Source of the DNA: an uncultured Sphingobacteriia bacterium
GTDB lineage: Bacteria; Bacteroidota; Bacteroidia; Chitinophagales; Chitinophagaceae
Length of the DNA: 11,808 nt
Reading direction: 5' to 3'
Assembly: GCA_945957225.1 (NCBI GenBank)
Contig: CAMFKK010000039.1
Span: 1 to 11,808 of the forward strand
Shown: piece by piece, positions 1 to 6,431 of the stretch
How the letters are laid out: the number at the start of each line of letters is the position of its first letter
Numbering within the stretch: position 1 is the stretch's first letter
Position numbers and translations under genes: made by a program
The notes under the pieces: generated by a model
Told to the model about the DNA's origin: nothing
The model's database searches: none
Seen by the model: the letters and a program-made list of their open reading frames with translations, nothing else

Positions 1-1713
1 CAATTGAACCGCATCGTCCCAAGCTTTGGTAGCATGCTTTAACAAGATTTCTGGGCAGTATTTAGCGTTGATACCAACAGGTTTCACACTCAACCCTTCA
101 TATGCTTCATTAGCATCATAAGCAGCTGCACTGTGGTTGCGCATTACGCGAAGCATGTCTTTCTCATTCTCTTTGTATCTTGGGAAAGCGCCTAAGAAAG
201 CCGCCATCTCAGCAGAAGTTTTATAAGCAATACCCGTCATGATAGCAGTAATTGCACCGGCAATACCACGGGCTTCTTCACTATCATAAGGAATACCACT
301 TACCATAAGCATGGTACCAAGGTTGGCAAAACCAAGACCCAATGTGCGGTAGTCATAAGACAATTCAGCCACTTCTTTAGAAGGGAACTGCGCCATCAAT
401 ACAGAGATTTCCAATACGGTAGTCCACAAACGACAAGTATATTCAAATCCTTCAACATCAAATTTATTATTGCTGGTGTCAAAGAATTTCATCAGGTTGG
501 CAGAAGCCAAGTTACAAGCCGTATTGTCCAAGAACATGTACTCAGAACAAGGGTTTGAAGCATTGATGCGTCCACCTTGAGGGCAGGTATGCCATTCATT
601 GATAGTAGTATCATATTGAGTACCAGGATCAGCACAACTCCAAGCAGCATAAGCAATTTGATCCCAAACATCTTTTGCAGGAATTTTCTTCATCACACGA
701 CCATCGGTACGCGCTTTTAATTCCCAGTCTCCGCCTTCTTCTAACACTTTAAAAAACTCGTTAGGAATAAGAATAGAGTTATTGCTGTTTTGTCACGCAA
801 CAGTCATATAATCTTCACCTTCGTAGCTATTATCATATCCAGCAGCAACCAAAGCAGCCACTTTCTTTTCTTCACCAACTTTCCAGTTGATAAACTCCAT
901 GATTTCTGGATGATCCAAATCTAAGCAAACCATTTTGGCAGCCCTTCTGGTTGTACCACCACTTTTGATAGCACCAGCAGCGCGGTCACCAATTTTCAAG
1001 AAACTCATCAAGCCACTTGAAGTACCCCCTCCACTTAATTTTTCACCACCACCACGAATATGCGAGAAATTGGTTCCTACTCCAGAACCATATTTGAAAA
1101 TACGTGCTTCCCTTACCCAAAGATCCATGATACCGCCATCATTCACCAAGTCATCGCTTACGCTCAAAATAAAGCAGGCATGGGGTTGAGGACGCTCATA
1201 AGCGTTGGAGGATTTTTTCAGTTTGCCATCATTAGCATCAACATAGTAGTGCCCCTGAGGTTTACCAGTAATACCATAACTCTCGTGCAAACCAGTATTG
1301 AACCATTGTGGAGAGTTAGGAACACATGCTTGATTCAAGATGCTGTAAGCCAACTCATCATAAAATACTTGTGCGTCTTTTTCAGAAGCAAAATACCCAT
1401 AACGCTCACCCCATACACGCCAACAATTGGCCATACGATGCGCCACTTGTTTCACGCTGGTTTCCCTTCCCAAAGAACCATCGGCTTGTGGTACACCCGC
1501 TTTGCGGAAATATTTTTGTGCCAAGATATCTGTGGCAATCTGGCTCCATTGTTTAGGAACCTCCACATTGTTCATCTCAAACACTTTTTCACCGTTTGGA
1601 TTTTTGATTACACTATCACGATAATCATATTCAAACATGTCATAAGGAGTCACACCATCTTTGGTGAACTTGCGGGTAAACTGTAAGCCTTTTGCCTTGG
1701 AAGGAGTAGCCAT
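1..1713 (-). pseudogene. nrdJ: Vitamin B12-dependent (class II) ribonucleotide reductase NrdJ, partial, with an internal TGA
   Basis: Class II ribonucleotide reductase converts ribonucleotides to deoxyribonucleotides in the cytoplasm using adenosylcobalamin. ATG lies at 1711-1713 and the frame runs 571 codons to the left edge, so the C-terminus is missing. Codon 307 (793-795) is TGA; the other 264 codons downstream are open and continue the family sequence with no frame change. Seen: NSPQWFNTGL, the phosphate-site region KYGSGVGTNFS, a redox Cys at codon 263 (KMVCLDLDHPEI), then after the stop GQNSNNS minus its Gly, the thiyl-radical Cys389 in NPCSE, and redox partner Cys400 in TACNLAS. A product ending at the TGA lacks Cys389 and Cys400 and could not be catalytic. 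TGA replaces a Gly codon (GGA to TGA, one base). Explanations are a sequencing error, a recent nonsense mutation, or UGA readthrough (next base is C). Family assignment is firm; the pseudogene status is not. Confidence 0.85.
793..795 (-). other. In-frame TGA codon inside nrdJ
   Basis: The minus-strand codons read GCG TGA CAA AAC AGC AAT AAC. The class II reductase family normally has (S/A)GQNSNNS here, so TGA occupies the conserved Gly position. GGA and TGA differ by one base. UGA followed by C is known as a weak termination context. Nearly all other stops in the window are TAA, but the Fic gene ends in TGA at 10839-10841, so TGA does act as a stop in this genome. Confidence 0.9.
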
Positions 1714-1782
1714 AATCGGAGCGTATTATTTTATTCTGGGTAATTGGTTATAAGCCCCGTTAACTAATTGTTAAGCGGTAGA

Positions 1783-1813
1783 CGAAAATATCCTTCCAAA
1801 ACCGATTTTCAAT
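1783..1813 (-). promoter_or_regulatory. Candidate nrdJ promoter, Bacteroidota -33/-7 type
   Basis: On the minus strand an ATTG (1810-1813) is followed after 19 bp by TATTTTCG (1783-1790), 7 of 8 against TAnnTTTG. This would give a leader of about 60 nt before the nrdJ ATG. The match is visible but short, and the region is AT-rich, so chance is possible. Confidence 0.3.
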
Positions 1814-1831
1814 TTTGTAAATATCAACAGG

Positions 1832-2014
1832 TTGTGGAAAAGGAATGTGAATAATCCCAAACCTCAAAACAGGGTTGATTTTGCTGAAATGTCCACAGAT
1901 GTACACAATTATTTGTGGAAAAATTAAGCGTTGAACCAAGTATTATCCGTAAATAGAAAAAGCTTATACAATTTCCAGAAAACCAATTAAATGGGGGTAA
2001 AAAGGGGTGGAAAA
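1832..2014. promoter_or_regulatory. Cluster of DnaA-box-like motifs in the nrdJ upstream region
   Basis: TTGTGGAAAA occurs exactly at 1832-1841 and 1913-1922, and GTGGAAAA again at 2007-2014, all in the same orientation; the reverse complement TTTTCCACA is one mismatch from the DnaA box TTATCCACA. Between them ATGTCCACAG (1889-1898) and ATGTACACAA (1899-1908) form a 10-bp tandem pair resembling TTATNCACA with two mismatches. TCCACA (1892-1897) and TGTGGA (1914-1919) form an inverted repeat around the candidate NrdR box. The rest of 1714-2113 shows no gene. DnaA binding is an inference; E. coli nrdAB is a known case of DnaA control of a reductase promoter. Confidence 0.4.
1903..1916. promoter_or_regulatory. 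Candidate NrdR box
   Basis: ACACAATTATTTGT matches the known NrdR consensus ACACWATATHTTGT at 12 of 14 positions; only the two central bases are swapped. NrdR is the ATP/dATP-sensing repressor of ribonucleotide reductase genes, and nrdJ is the divergent neighbour. Functional sites normally come as pairs one box every 31-32 bp. The positions 32 bp to either side (1871-1884 and 1935-1948) match only 8 of 14, so no convincing partner is seen. The box lies about 190 bp upstream of the nrdJ start, farther than usual. Confidence 0.35.
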
Positions 2015-2019
2015 CACCC
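2005..2019. repeat. Small GC-rich inverted repeat
   Basis: GGGTG (2005-2009) and CACCC (2015-2019) pair around the loop GAAAA, and the hairpin overlaps the third GTGGAAAA copy. There is no T-tract on either side, so it is not a terminator. Its role is unknown. Confidence 0.35.
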
Positions 2020-2113
2020 AATTACTCCTAATTAGAGAAACAGTTGAACAATAATCACCATAAACAAAAACTTTTTTGCATTTTTGCAGCCGAGGTAATA
2101 TTCCAATTCTTAC

Positions 2114-2869
2114 ATGAAACAGGCAATCTATCAACAATTTGTATCAAAAAAACAGCAGGGAAAGAAGTCTTTTGCCGTGCTGGTTGATCCAGACAAGGTA
2201 GATGCAGCCAAGATGGAAGAATTAGTACAGTTGGCGGTTACAGCCAAGGTGGACTATTTTTTTGTGGGAGGTAGCTTGGTCATTTCTAACCATTTAGACG
2301 AGTGCATACAACAGATCAAACAGTCCTGTTCTATACCCGTGATCCTTTTTCCAGGTTCTCCCTCCCAGCTCAGTAAATACGCAGACGCCCTGCTCTATTT
2401 GTCTTTGATTTCTGGTAGAAACCCTGAATTATTGATTGGACAACACGTGATCAGCGCTCCCTTTGTGCGCAAAAGTGGTTTAGAAATCATGCCTACCGGT
2501 TATATGGTGGTAGATGGTGGAGCCCCAACCACGGTTTCTTATATTTCCAATGCCTCTCCCATTCCTGCAGACAAGAATGAAATTGCACTTTGTACGGCCA
2601 TGGCTGGAGAAATGCTAGGTATGAAATTGATTTATATGGATGCTGGAAGTGGCGCCAAAAGGGCCATTACAGAAGCCATGATTGAAAAAGTGTCCAAAAA
2701 CATTGAAGTGCCCCTAATTGTAGGCGGCGGTATCACTACCCCTGAAAAAGCTTATTTGAACTGTAAGGCTGGCGCCGATATAATTGTAGTTGGCAATGCC
2801 ATTGAAAAAGACAGTCATTTAATAGCAGAAATCAGCGCAGCTATCCACAGCGTTCCTGTGATTGCTTAA
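2114..2869 (+). CDS. Geranylgeranylglyceryl/heptaprenylglyceryl phosphate synthase family protein
   Basis: This 251-residue cytoplasmic TIM-barrel prenyltransferase is predicted to join a prenyl diphosphate to sn-glycerol-1-phosphate through an ether bond. It starts at ATG 2114. Visible family signatures are LVDPDK (Mg-binding Asp25), VGGSL (51-55), LFPGSPSQLS (78-87), PTGYMVVDGG (127-136), MDAGSG (175-180) and the phosphate-gripping IVGGGI and VVGNAI segments (202-207, 226-231). The length is normal for the family. Bacterial members in Bacteroidota belong to the archaeal-like group rather than to Firmicutes PcrB, but the chain length used cannot be read here. The gene stands alone: divergent from nrdJ by 400 bp and convergent with the M28 peptidase. 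Family assignment is secure; the physiological product is not. Confidence 0.93.
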   Translation: MKQAIYQQFVSKKQQGKKSFAVLVDPDKVDAAKMEELVQLAVTAKVDYFFVGGSLVISNHLDECIQQIKQSCSIPVILFPGSPSQLSKYADALLYLSLISGRNPELLIGQHVISAPFVRKSGLEIMPTGYMVVDGGAPTTVSYISNASPIPADKNEIALCTAMAGEMLGMKLIYMDAGSGAKRAITEAMIEKVSKNIEVPLIVGGGITTPEKAYLNCKAGADIIVVGNAIEKDSHLIAEISAAIHSVPVIA

Positions 2870-2885
2870 TCAAAACTTAATGCAC

Positions 2886-2914
2886 AAAAAAAGCCCAGCA
2901 GTTTCCTGCTGAGC
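2886..2914 (-). terminator. Rho-independent terminator of the M28 peptidase gene
   Basis: On the minus strand GCTCAGCAG, loop GAAA, CTGCTGGGC (9 bp with one G-U pair) is followed by seven T residues (A run 2886-2892 on the plus strand). It lies 23 bp past the peptidase stop. The plus-strand side lacks a good T run, so it serves the GGGP-synthase gene poorly, if at all. Confidence 0.88.
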
Positions 2915-2937
2915 CCAGTTATGTTTAATTAGGTGGA

Positions 2938-4218
2938 TTATCTCAAACCAGCCACATTGACCCTAGAAGGGGTGTCTTTTCCGCTTACAATGCCTTTTGA
3001 GCTTAGCGCGATGGCTTTGATAATTCTAGCCATATTTTCCATATCCAATGTACCAATCTCATCAGTCACTTTGTGGTAATTGGGTTCACTATCCATTTTA
3101 GAAGTAGAAATGGTATGGGCCGGAACACCTAGACGAGCCAGTGTGGCATTATCCGAGCGATAGAATAAGTTTTGATCGGTATAAGGATCAGGGTGAAAAG
3201 TAAAACCAGTACCTTCTAAATTGGCCTGTAATATCTTACCCATATCGGTTTGTTCATAACCGGTGATATAGGCAGAATTGGTTCCCCACTTGCTTTCTGT
3301 GCCAATCATTTCAATATTGAACATGGCTTTTACTTCATCGGGATTAAATTGTCTAGAGCAATAAGTAGCACCAAAACCACCCACTTCTTCTGCAGTAAAT
3401 GCCACAAAAATCAGGGTGCGTTCGTTGTCTTTCTTGGCTTTAAAATATTTGGCCAACATCATCATAGCTGTGGTACCAGCTGCGTCATCATTGGCCCCGT
3501 TATAAATAGAATCATTGTTTACGGCTTTACCAATCCCTAGGTGATCATAGTGACCAGAAAAAATCACGTATTCATTCTTCTTGCTTTTACCAGGCAATAC
3601 ACCAATCACATTGGCCAATTTTTGCTCGGTGAATTCGTGTTTAGAACTCACCGTAAATGTTTTGGGTTGCTCTGCTGCCAACACAAATACCACGCTATTA
3701 TCGGCTTTGAACAATTGTCTTTTTAAACCAGTTAATCTTCCAAAATTTTTGGCAAAGGAAGTATCTACAGTAACAAAATAATTCTTTCCAGACTGCACCA
3801 ACTTGCTGGCCTCACTAAAGAGATTGGCACCTTTTGCAATCATGATTTTTTCATAGCCACTATTCTCTGTGATATTCAAATCAGGTTGACAAGTCACCAC
3901 AATTACGTCTCTTCCATCAACGGCAACCCCGTTAAAATTGCAGCTGGCATTGATAAACTTGGGTTTCACCATCACAAATTCTTGCAGATAAGTACCACTG
4001 TTTTTCCAGGTTTGCAAACCGGTTTGCTTAAACTCATCGGCAATAAATGCTGCTGCTTTTTCAATGGCTGGACTAAAGGTTCTGCGGCCCTGCATCTCAT
4101 CAGAAGCAAGGGTGCGCTCTATGCGCTCCACTTCTTTTGCATTGATAATTTCATCAATATTTTGGGCCTGCAAGTAAGACGCAGTAAATAGGCAAATAGC
4201 CAAACTAATTTTTTTCAT
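2938..4218 (-). CDS. Secreted M28-family zinc metallopeptidase (aminopeptidase-like)
   Basis: Predicted to be a di-zinc exopeptidase that removes residues from peptides outside the cytoplasm. The chosen start is ATG 4216-4218, because it opens directly on a Sec signal peptide (MKKISLAICLFTASYLQAQ, cleavage near residue 19, no lipobox Cys); the longer frame to 4263 adds 15 residues and overlaps a terminator. The mature protein is about 407 residues. Metal and catalytic motifs: SGHYDHLG (His223, Asp225), GANDDAAG (bridging Asp at 244/245), FTAEEVGG (Glu277 base, Glu278 ligand), NIEMIG (Glu303 where many M28 enzymes have Asp) and NYHKVTDE (His382). Residues 25-200 are an N-terminal region with a probable inserted lid/PA-like segment. 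It is convergent with the GGGP-synthase gene. The substrate cannot be told from sequence. Confidence 0.9.
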   Translation of the reverse strand: MKKISLAICLFTASYLQAQNIDEIINAKEVERIERTLASDEMQGRRTFSPAIEKAAAFIADEFKQTGLQTWKNSGTYLQEFVMVKPKFINASCNFNGVAVDGRDVIVVTCQPDLNITENSGYEKIMIAKGANLFSEASKLVQSGKNYFVTVDTSFAKNFGRLTGLKRQLFKADNSVVFVLAAEQPKTFTVSSKHEFTEQKLANVIGVLPGKSKKNEYVIFSGHYDHLGIGKAVNNDSIYNGANDDAAGTTAMMMLAKYFKAKKDNERTLIFVAFTAEEVGGFGATYCSRQFNPDEVKAMFNIEMIGTESKWGTNSAYITGYEQTDMGKILQANLEGTGFTFHPDPYTDQNLFYRSDNATLARLGVPAHTISTSKMDSEPNYHKVTDEIGTLDMENMARIIKAIALSSKGIVSGKDTPSRVNVAGLR

Positions 4219-4247
4219 AGCAATTTTTTCAGTGTTCAATATAAAAC

Positions 4248-4277
4248 AAAAAAATAGGCGCAACTAAATCACGCCTA
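4248..4277 (-). terminator. Rho-independent terminator of the kinase/regulator operon
   Basis: On the minus strand TAGGCG, an 11-nt loop, CGCCTA is followed by seven T residues (A run 4248-4254 on the plus strand). It lies about 160 bp beyond the response-regulator stop and just upstream of the M28 gene, so it should insulate the peptidase from the operon. Confidence 0.75.
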
Positions 4278-4340
4278 CTAAATATTTATTCCCCTTCTTC
4301 ACTACTCAAACCAATCATCCTCCATTCTTCACTCTTCTAA

Positions 4341-4386
4341 ATTCCCCTACTACTTGTGGGAGGGGTGCCCGCAGGGTGGGGTGGGT
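4341..4386. repeat. REP-like two-hairpin intergenic element
   Basis: Hairpin 1 (4344-4365) pairs CCCCT with AGGGG and continues past one mismatch with further pairs around a CTTG loop. Hairpin 2 (4367-4377) pairs GCCC with GGGT around GCA. A G-rich tail GGGGTGGGTC follows. The layout resembles short G/C-rich palindromic repeats scattered between genes in many Bacteroidota genomes; that comparison is from memory. The GC content contrasts sharply with the flanks. Only one copy is present in this window. Confidence 0.5.
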
Positions 4387-4421
4387 CACTCTCCACTCAT
4401 CACTCTCCACTCTCCACTCTT
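4387..4421. repeat. Five tandem copies of the heptamer CACTCTC
   Basis: CACTCTC, CACTCAT, CACTCTC, CACTCTC and CACTCTT follow one another without gaps. Two more related units, CATTCTT and CACTCTT (4323-4336), lie on the other side of the REP-like element. The stretch is pure pyrimidine apart from A on the plus strand and holds no gene. Confidence 0.85.
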
Positions 4422-4435
4422 ATCTCTTCACTTAA

Positions 4436-5167
4436 TTAAAGGCTCATCATTTCTTTAAACTTCACCGTCTGTCTACGGCTCACTTCAATTTTCTCACCAC
4501 CTTTTAGGTCTACTAACAAACCACCATTAAAATAGGGTTCAATTTTTTCAATCCAACGTAGGTTGATGATATGCTTACGGTTAGCACGGAAGAACATGCG
4601 TTCATCCAAACGCTCTTCCAAAGCATTGAGTGATTTTAGGATCAATGGTTTATTGGTACCAAAGAATACTTTGGCATAATTACCCACGCTTTCAAACAAA
4701 CGAATCTCACCTAGTTTTACAAACCAGCAACGCTCACCGTCTTTTACAAATACTTGGTCAAACTCAGTCAAAGGACCTCGGTTCAACCCATTCAGACCAG
4801 CATTTTCCTTGCTGATTTCTAAATGTAGTTTTTGAATGGCATCGGCCAGACGCTTGGGTTCTACGGGTTTTAATAAATAATCCAAAGCATTTACTTCAAA
4901 AGCTTTGATAGCATATTCATCATAGGCTGTGGTAAAAATCACACGGGGTGCTTTTTCTACTTCGGCCAACAAATCAAAACCTGTTTTTCCTGGCATCTGA
5001 ATGTCTAGAAAAATCAAATCCGGATTTAGGGTTTCAATTTTTTCAATGCCGTCGTCTACATTGGCGGCTTCTTCAATGACTTCAATGTCTGAATGGTCTT
5101 GCAAGAGTTTTTTGAGCTCGTTGCGGGCCAATCTTTCGTCGTCAATAATGATTGCTCTAATTGCCAT
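4436..5167 (-). CDS. LytTR-family response regulator
   Basis: A 243-residue cytoplasmic transcription regulator: a receiver domain (about 3-120) followed by a LytTR DNA-binding domain (about 140-240). Receiver landmarks are the acidic pocket Asp9/Asp10, phospho-acceptor Asp55 in LIFLDIQMPG, Thr79/Thr80 and Lys100 in LLKPVEP. The LytTR part shows VGNYAKVFF, RANRKHIINLRWIEKIEP and the terminal SRRQTVKFKEMM pattern. The start is ATG 5165-5167. It follows the histidine-kinase gene after 17 bp on the same strand, so the two are almost certainly co-transcribed and form a cognate pair. No target gene is evident; the nearby M28 gene is separated by a terminator. Confidence 0.95.
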   Translation of the reverse strand: MAIRAIIIDDERLARNELKKLLQDHSDIEVIEEAANVDDGIEKIETLNPDLIFLDIQMPGKTGFDLLAEVEKAPRVIFTTAYDEYAIKAFEVNALDYLLKPVEPKRLADAIQKLHLEISKENAGLNGLNRGPLTEFDQVFVKDGERCWFVKLGEIRLFESVGNYAKVFFGTNKPLILKSLNALEERLDERMFFRANRKHIINLRWIEKIEPYFNGGLLVDLKGGEKIEVSRRQTVKFKEMMSL

Positions 5168-5184
5168 AACGCTATAATCAAGGT

Positions 5185-6243
5185 TTAATAATGCATGTCT
5201 TTTACGGGCATTTTCACTACCGCTTCTACCATCCCATTGTCTGTGTCTCTGATGTCAAAACTGGCTTTGCCACCAAATAATAATTTTAATCTATTGCGAG
5301 TACTATTGATGCCAAACCCATCGGCCGCGGCCTCTAAATTTCCATTTAGGTGACCGGAATTTTGAACAATCAGTTCATGGTGATTGTCTTTGAAATCAGA
5401 AATCACGCGTACCACACCGCCTTCTTTTTGTTGGCTAATCCCGTGTTTAATGGCGTTTTCAACCAAGGTCTGCAACATCATGGGAGGCACAGGCTGCTCC
5501 ATGGTATCTTCATCAATATCGTATTCAATGCGCAAACGGTCTTCAAAACGAATATGTTCCAAAGCCAAATAATCTTTGACAATCCCCAATTCTTTTTCAA
5601 AAGGCGCCAATTCTAATTTTTCCGCCTGCATACTGCTTCTTAGAATATTGCTCAATTCCGTAATAGCCGTTCTAGCCCTATCAGGATTTTCGTCAACCAA
5701 GGCACGGATACTATTGAGGGCATTAAAAATAAAATGGGGATTAATATGACTCTTGATGGTCTTTAGTTCCAGTTCTTTGACCAAGGTTTCAAGTCTAACT
5801 TGCTGAATCTCATTTTTTCTTCCCGCTTCAATATAATGCCAAACAAAATAGATAGAAGTCCAAACAAAAATCAAGGGAGAATCAAAAATCAGGTTACCCA
5901 AGAACCGCTTTTCAAAAGAGATTTTCTTAATGGGATCATAGAGCTTGAACCATTCTACCAGGGCAGAATTGGCCATATTATAAAGTACACAAATGGTTAG
6001 AATGAGTAAGGCCAATTGAAACCAACGCTGTTTCTGTGTTGGGGGACGCATATTAAAGCGGATGATCAACAAACGGAGCAAATGGGTAAAAAAGATTCCC
6101 GCAAAAACGCCAATGGCTAATCTGGAATAGAAAATATTGGTGTATTTCTGTTCAAAAACAAAGGCAAAAAAGACCATGGCTAGGCTATAAAACAACCAAC
6201 CGCCCAACTGGCACCACCAATATGCAGATATTTTCCATCTCAT
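5185..6243 (-). CDS. Membrane sensor histidine kinase of the LytS/YehU type
   Basis: A 352-residue inner-membrane kinase expected to phosphorylate the LytTR regulator encoded just downstream. Four hydrophobic segments (about 11-30, 41-62, 75-97 and 117-137) form the N-terminal membrane part, with no recognisable ligand domain. A helix at 140-165 leads into the His_kinase domain with phospho-acceptor His170 in SHINPHFIFNALNSIR. The ATPase domain shows the N box LVENAIKHG (Asn263) and the G box DGFGINSTRNRL (308-319). Length and layout are typical for this family in Bacteroidota. The start ATG 6241-6243 sits 7 nt after a strong -7 element, which supports it. The signal sensed is unknown. Confidence 0.94.
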   Translation of the reverse strand: MRWKISAYWWCQLGGWLFYSLAMVFFAFVFEQKYTNIFYSRLAIGVFAGIFFTHLLRLLIIRFNMRPPTQKQRWFQLALLILTICVLYNMANSALVEWFKLYDPIKKISFEKRFLGNLIFDSPLIFVWTSIYFVWHYIEAGRKNEIQQVRLETLVKELELKTIKSHINPHFIFNALNSIRALVDENPDRARTAITELSNILRSSMQAEKLELAPFEKELGIVKDYLALEHIRFEDRLRIEYDIDEDTMEQPVPPMMLQTLVENAIKHGISQQKEGGVVRVISDFKDNHHELIVQNSGHLNGNLEAAADGFGINSTRNRLKLLFGGKASFDIRDTDNGMVEAVVKMPVKDMHY

Positions 6244-6250
6244 GTTCCTG

Positions 6251-6258
6251 CAAAGATA
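6251..6258 (-). promoter_or_regulatory. -7 promoter element for the kinase/regulator operon
   Basis: The minus strand reads TATCTTTG, a perfect match to the Bacteroidota -7 consensus TAnnTTTG, ending 7 nt before the kinase ATG. Transcription would start at or within a few bases of the start codon, giving a near-leaderless mRNA. The -33 side is weak: TTTTAG at 6274-6279 is the closest thing to TTTG. The rest of 6259-6387 shows no feature. Confidence 0.55.
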
Positions 6259-6387
6259 CCCCCTAAAAAAAGCCTAAAAGCTCCATTTTGGGATTAAAGG
6301 CAATATTGGTATCTGTTTGGCAGAAATTCCCCTTACCTGCGGCGAACTATCTGTTACAAAGGGTGTTGTACTATTTTATCGGCGGCG

Positions 6388-6414
6388 TTTGCTAGCCCTA
6401 AATGCTTATTTTTA
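6388..6414 (+). promoter_or_regulatory. Candidate dxs promoter
   Basis: TTTG (6388-6391) and TATTTTTA (6407-6414, 7 of 8 to TAnnTTTG) are separated by 15 bp, slightly short of the usual 17-19. The predicted start near 6420 leaves a leader of about 12 nt. The position is good but the match is modest. Confidence 0.3.
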
Positions 6415-6431
6415 CATCTAAATAAAGTCTC

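Noticed and set aside
793..840. UGA as selenocysteine, or genetic code 25 (UGA = Gly)
   Set aside because: No SECIS-like hairpin is visible just after the UGA, and the family residue is Gly, not Cys. Under code 25 many Gly codons would be UGA; here this is the only in-frame one, GGA is used freely, and the Fic gene ends with TGA.
1714..1900. Cobalamin riboswitch in the nrdJ leader
   Set aside because: It would make sense for a B12-dependent enzyme, but I could not find the conserved B12-box or the GCCACTG-type core on the minus strand.
1824..2021. 65-residue minus-strand reading frame in the intergenic region
   Set aside because: Low-complexity translation, no recognisable domain, and it overlaps the motif cluster; it looks like a chance frame.
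2044..2086. Promoter for the GGGP-synthase gene (GTTG and CATTTTTG)
   Set aside because: The -7-like CATTTTTG is reasonable, but the nearest TTG is 32 bp away, far outside the normal 17-23 bp spacing.
4219..4263. Longer N-terminus for the M28 peptidase
   Set aside because: It would place 15 residues before an evident signal peptide and overlap a terminator stem.
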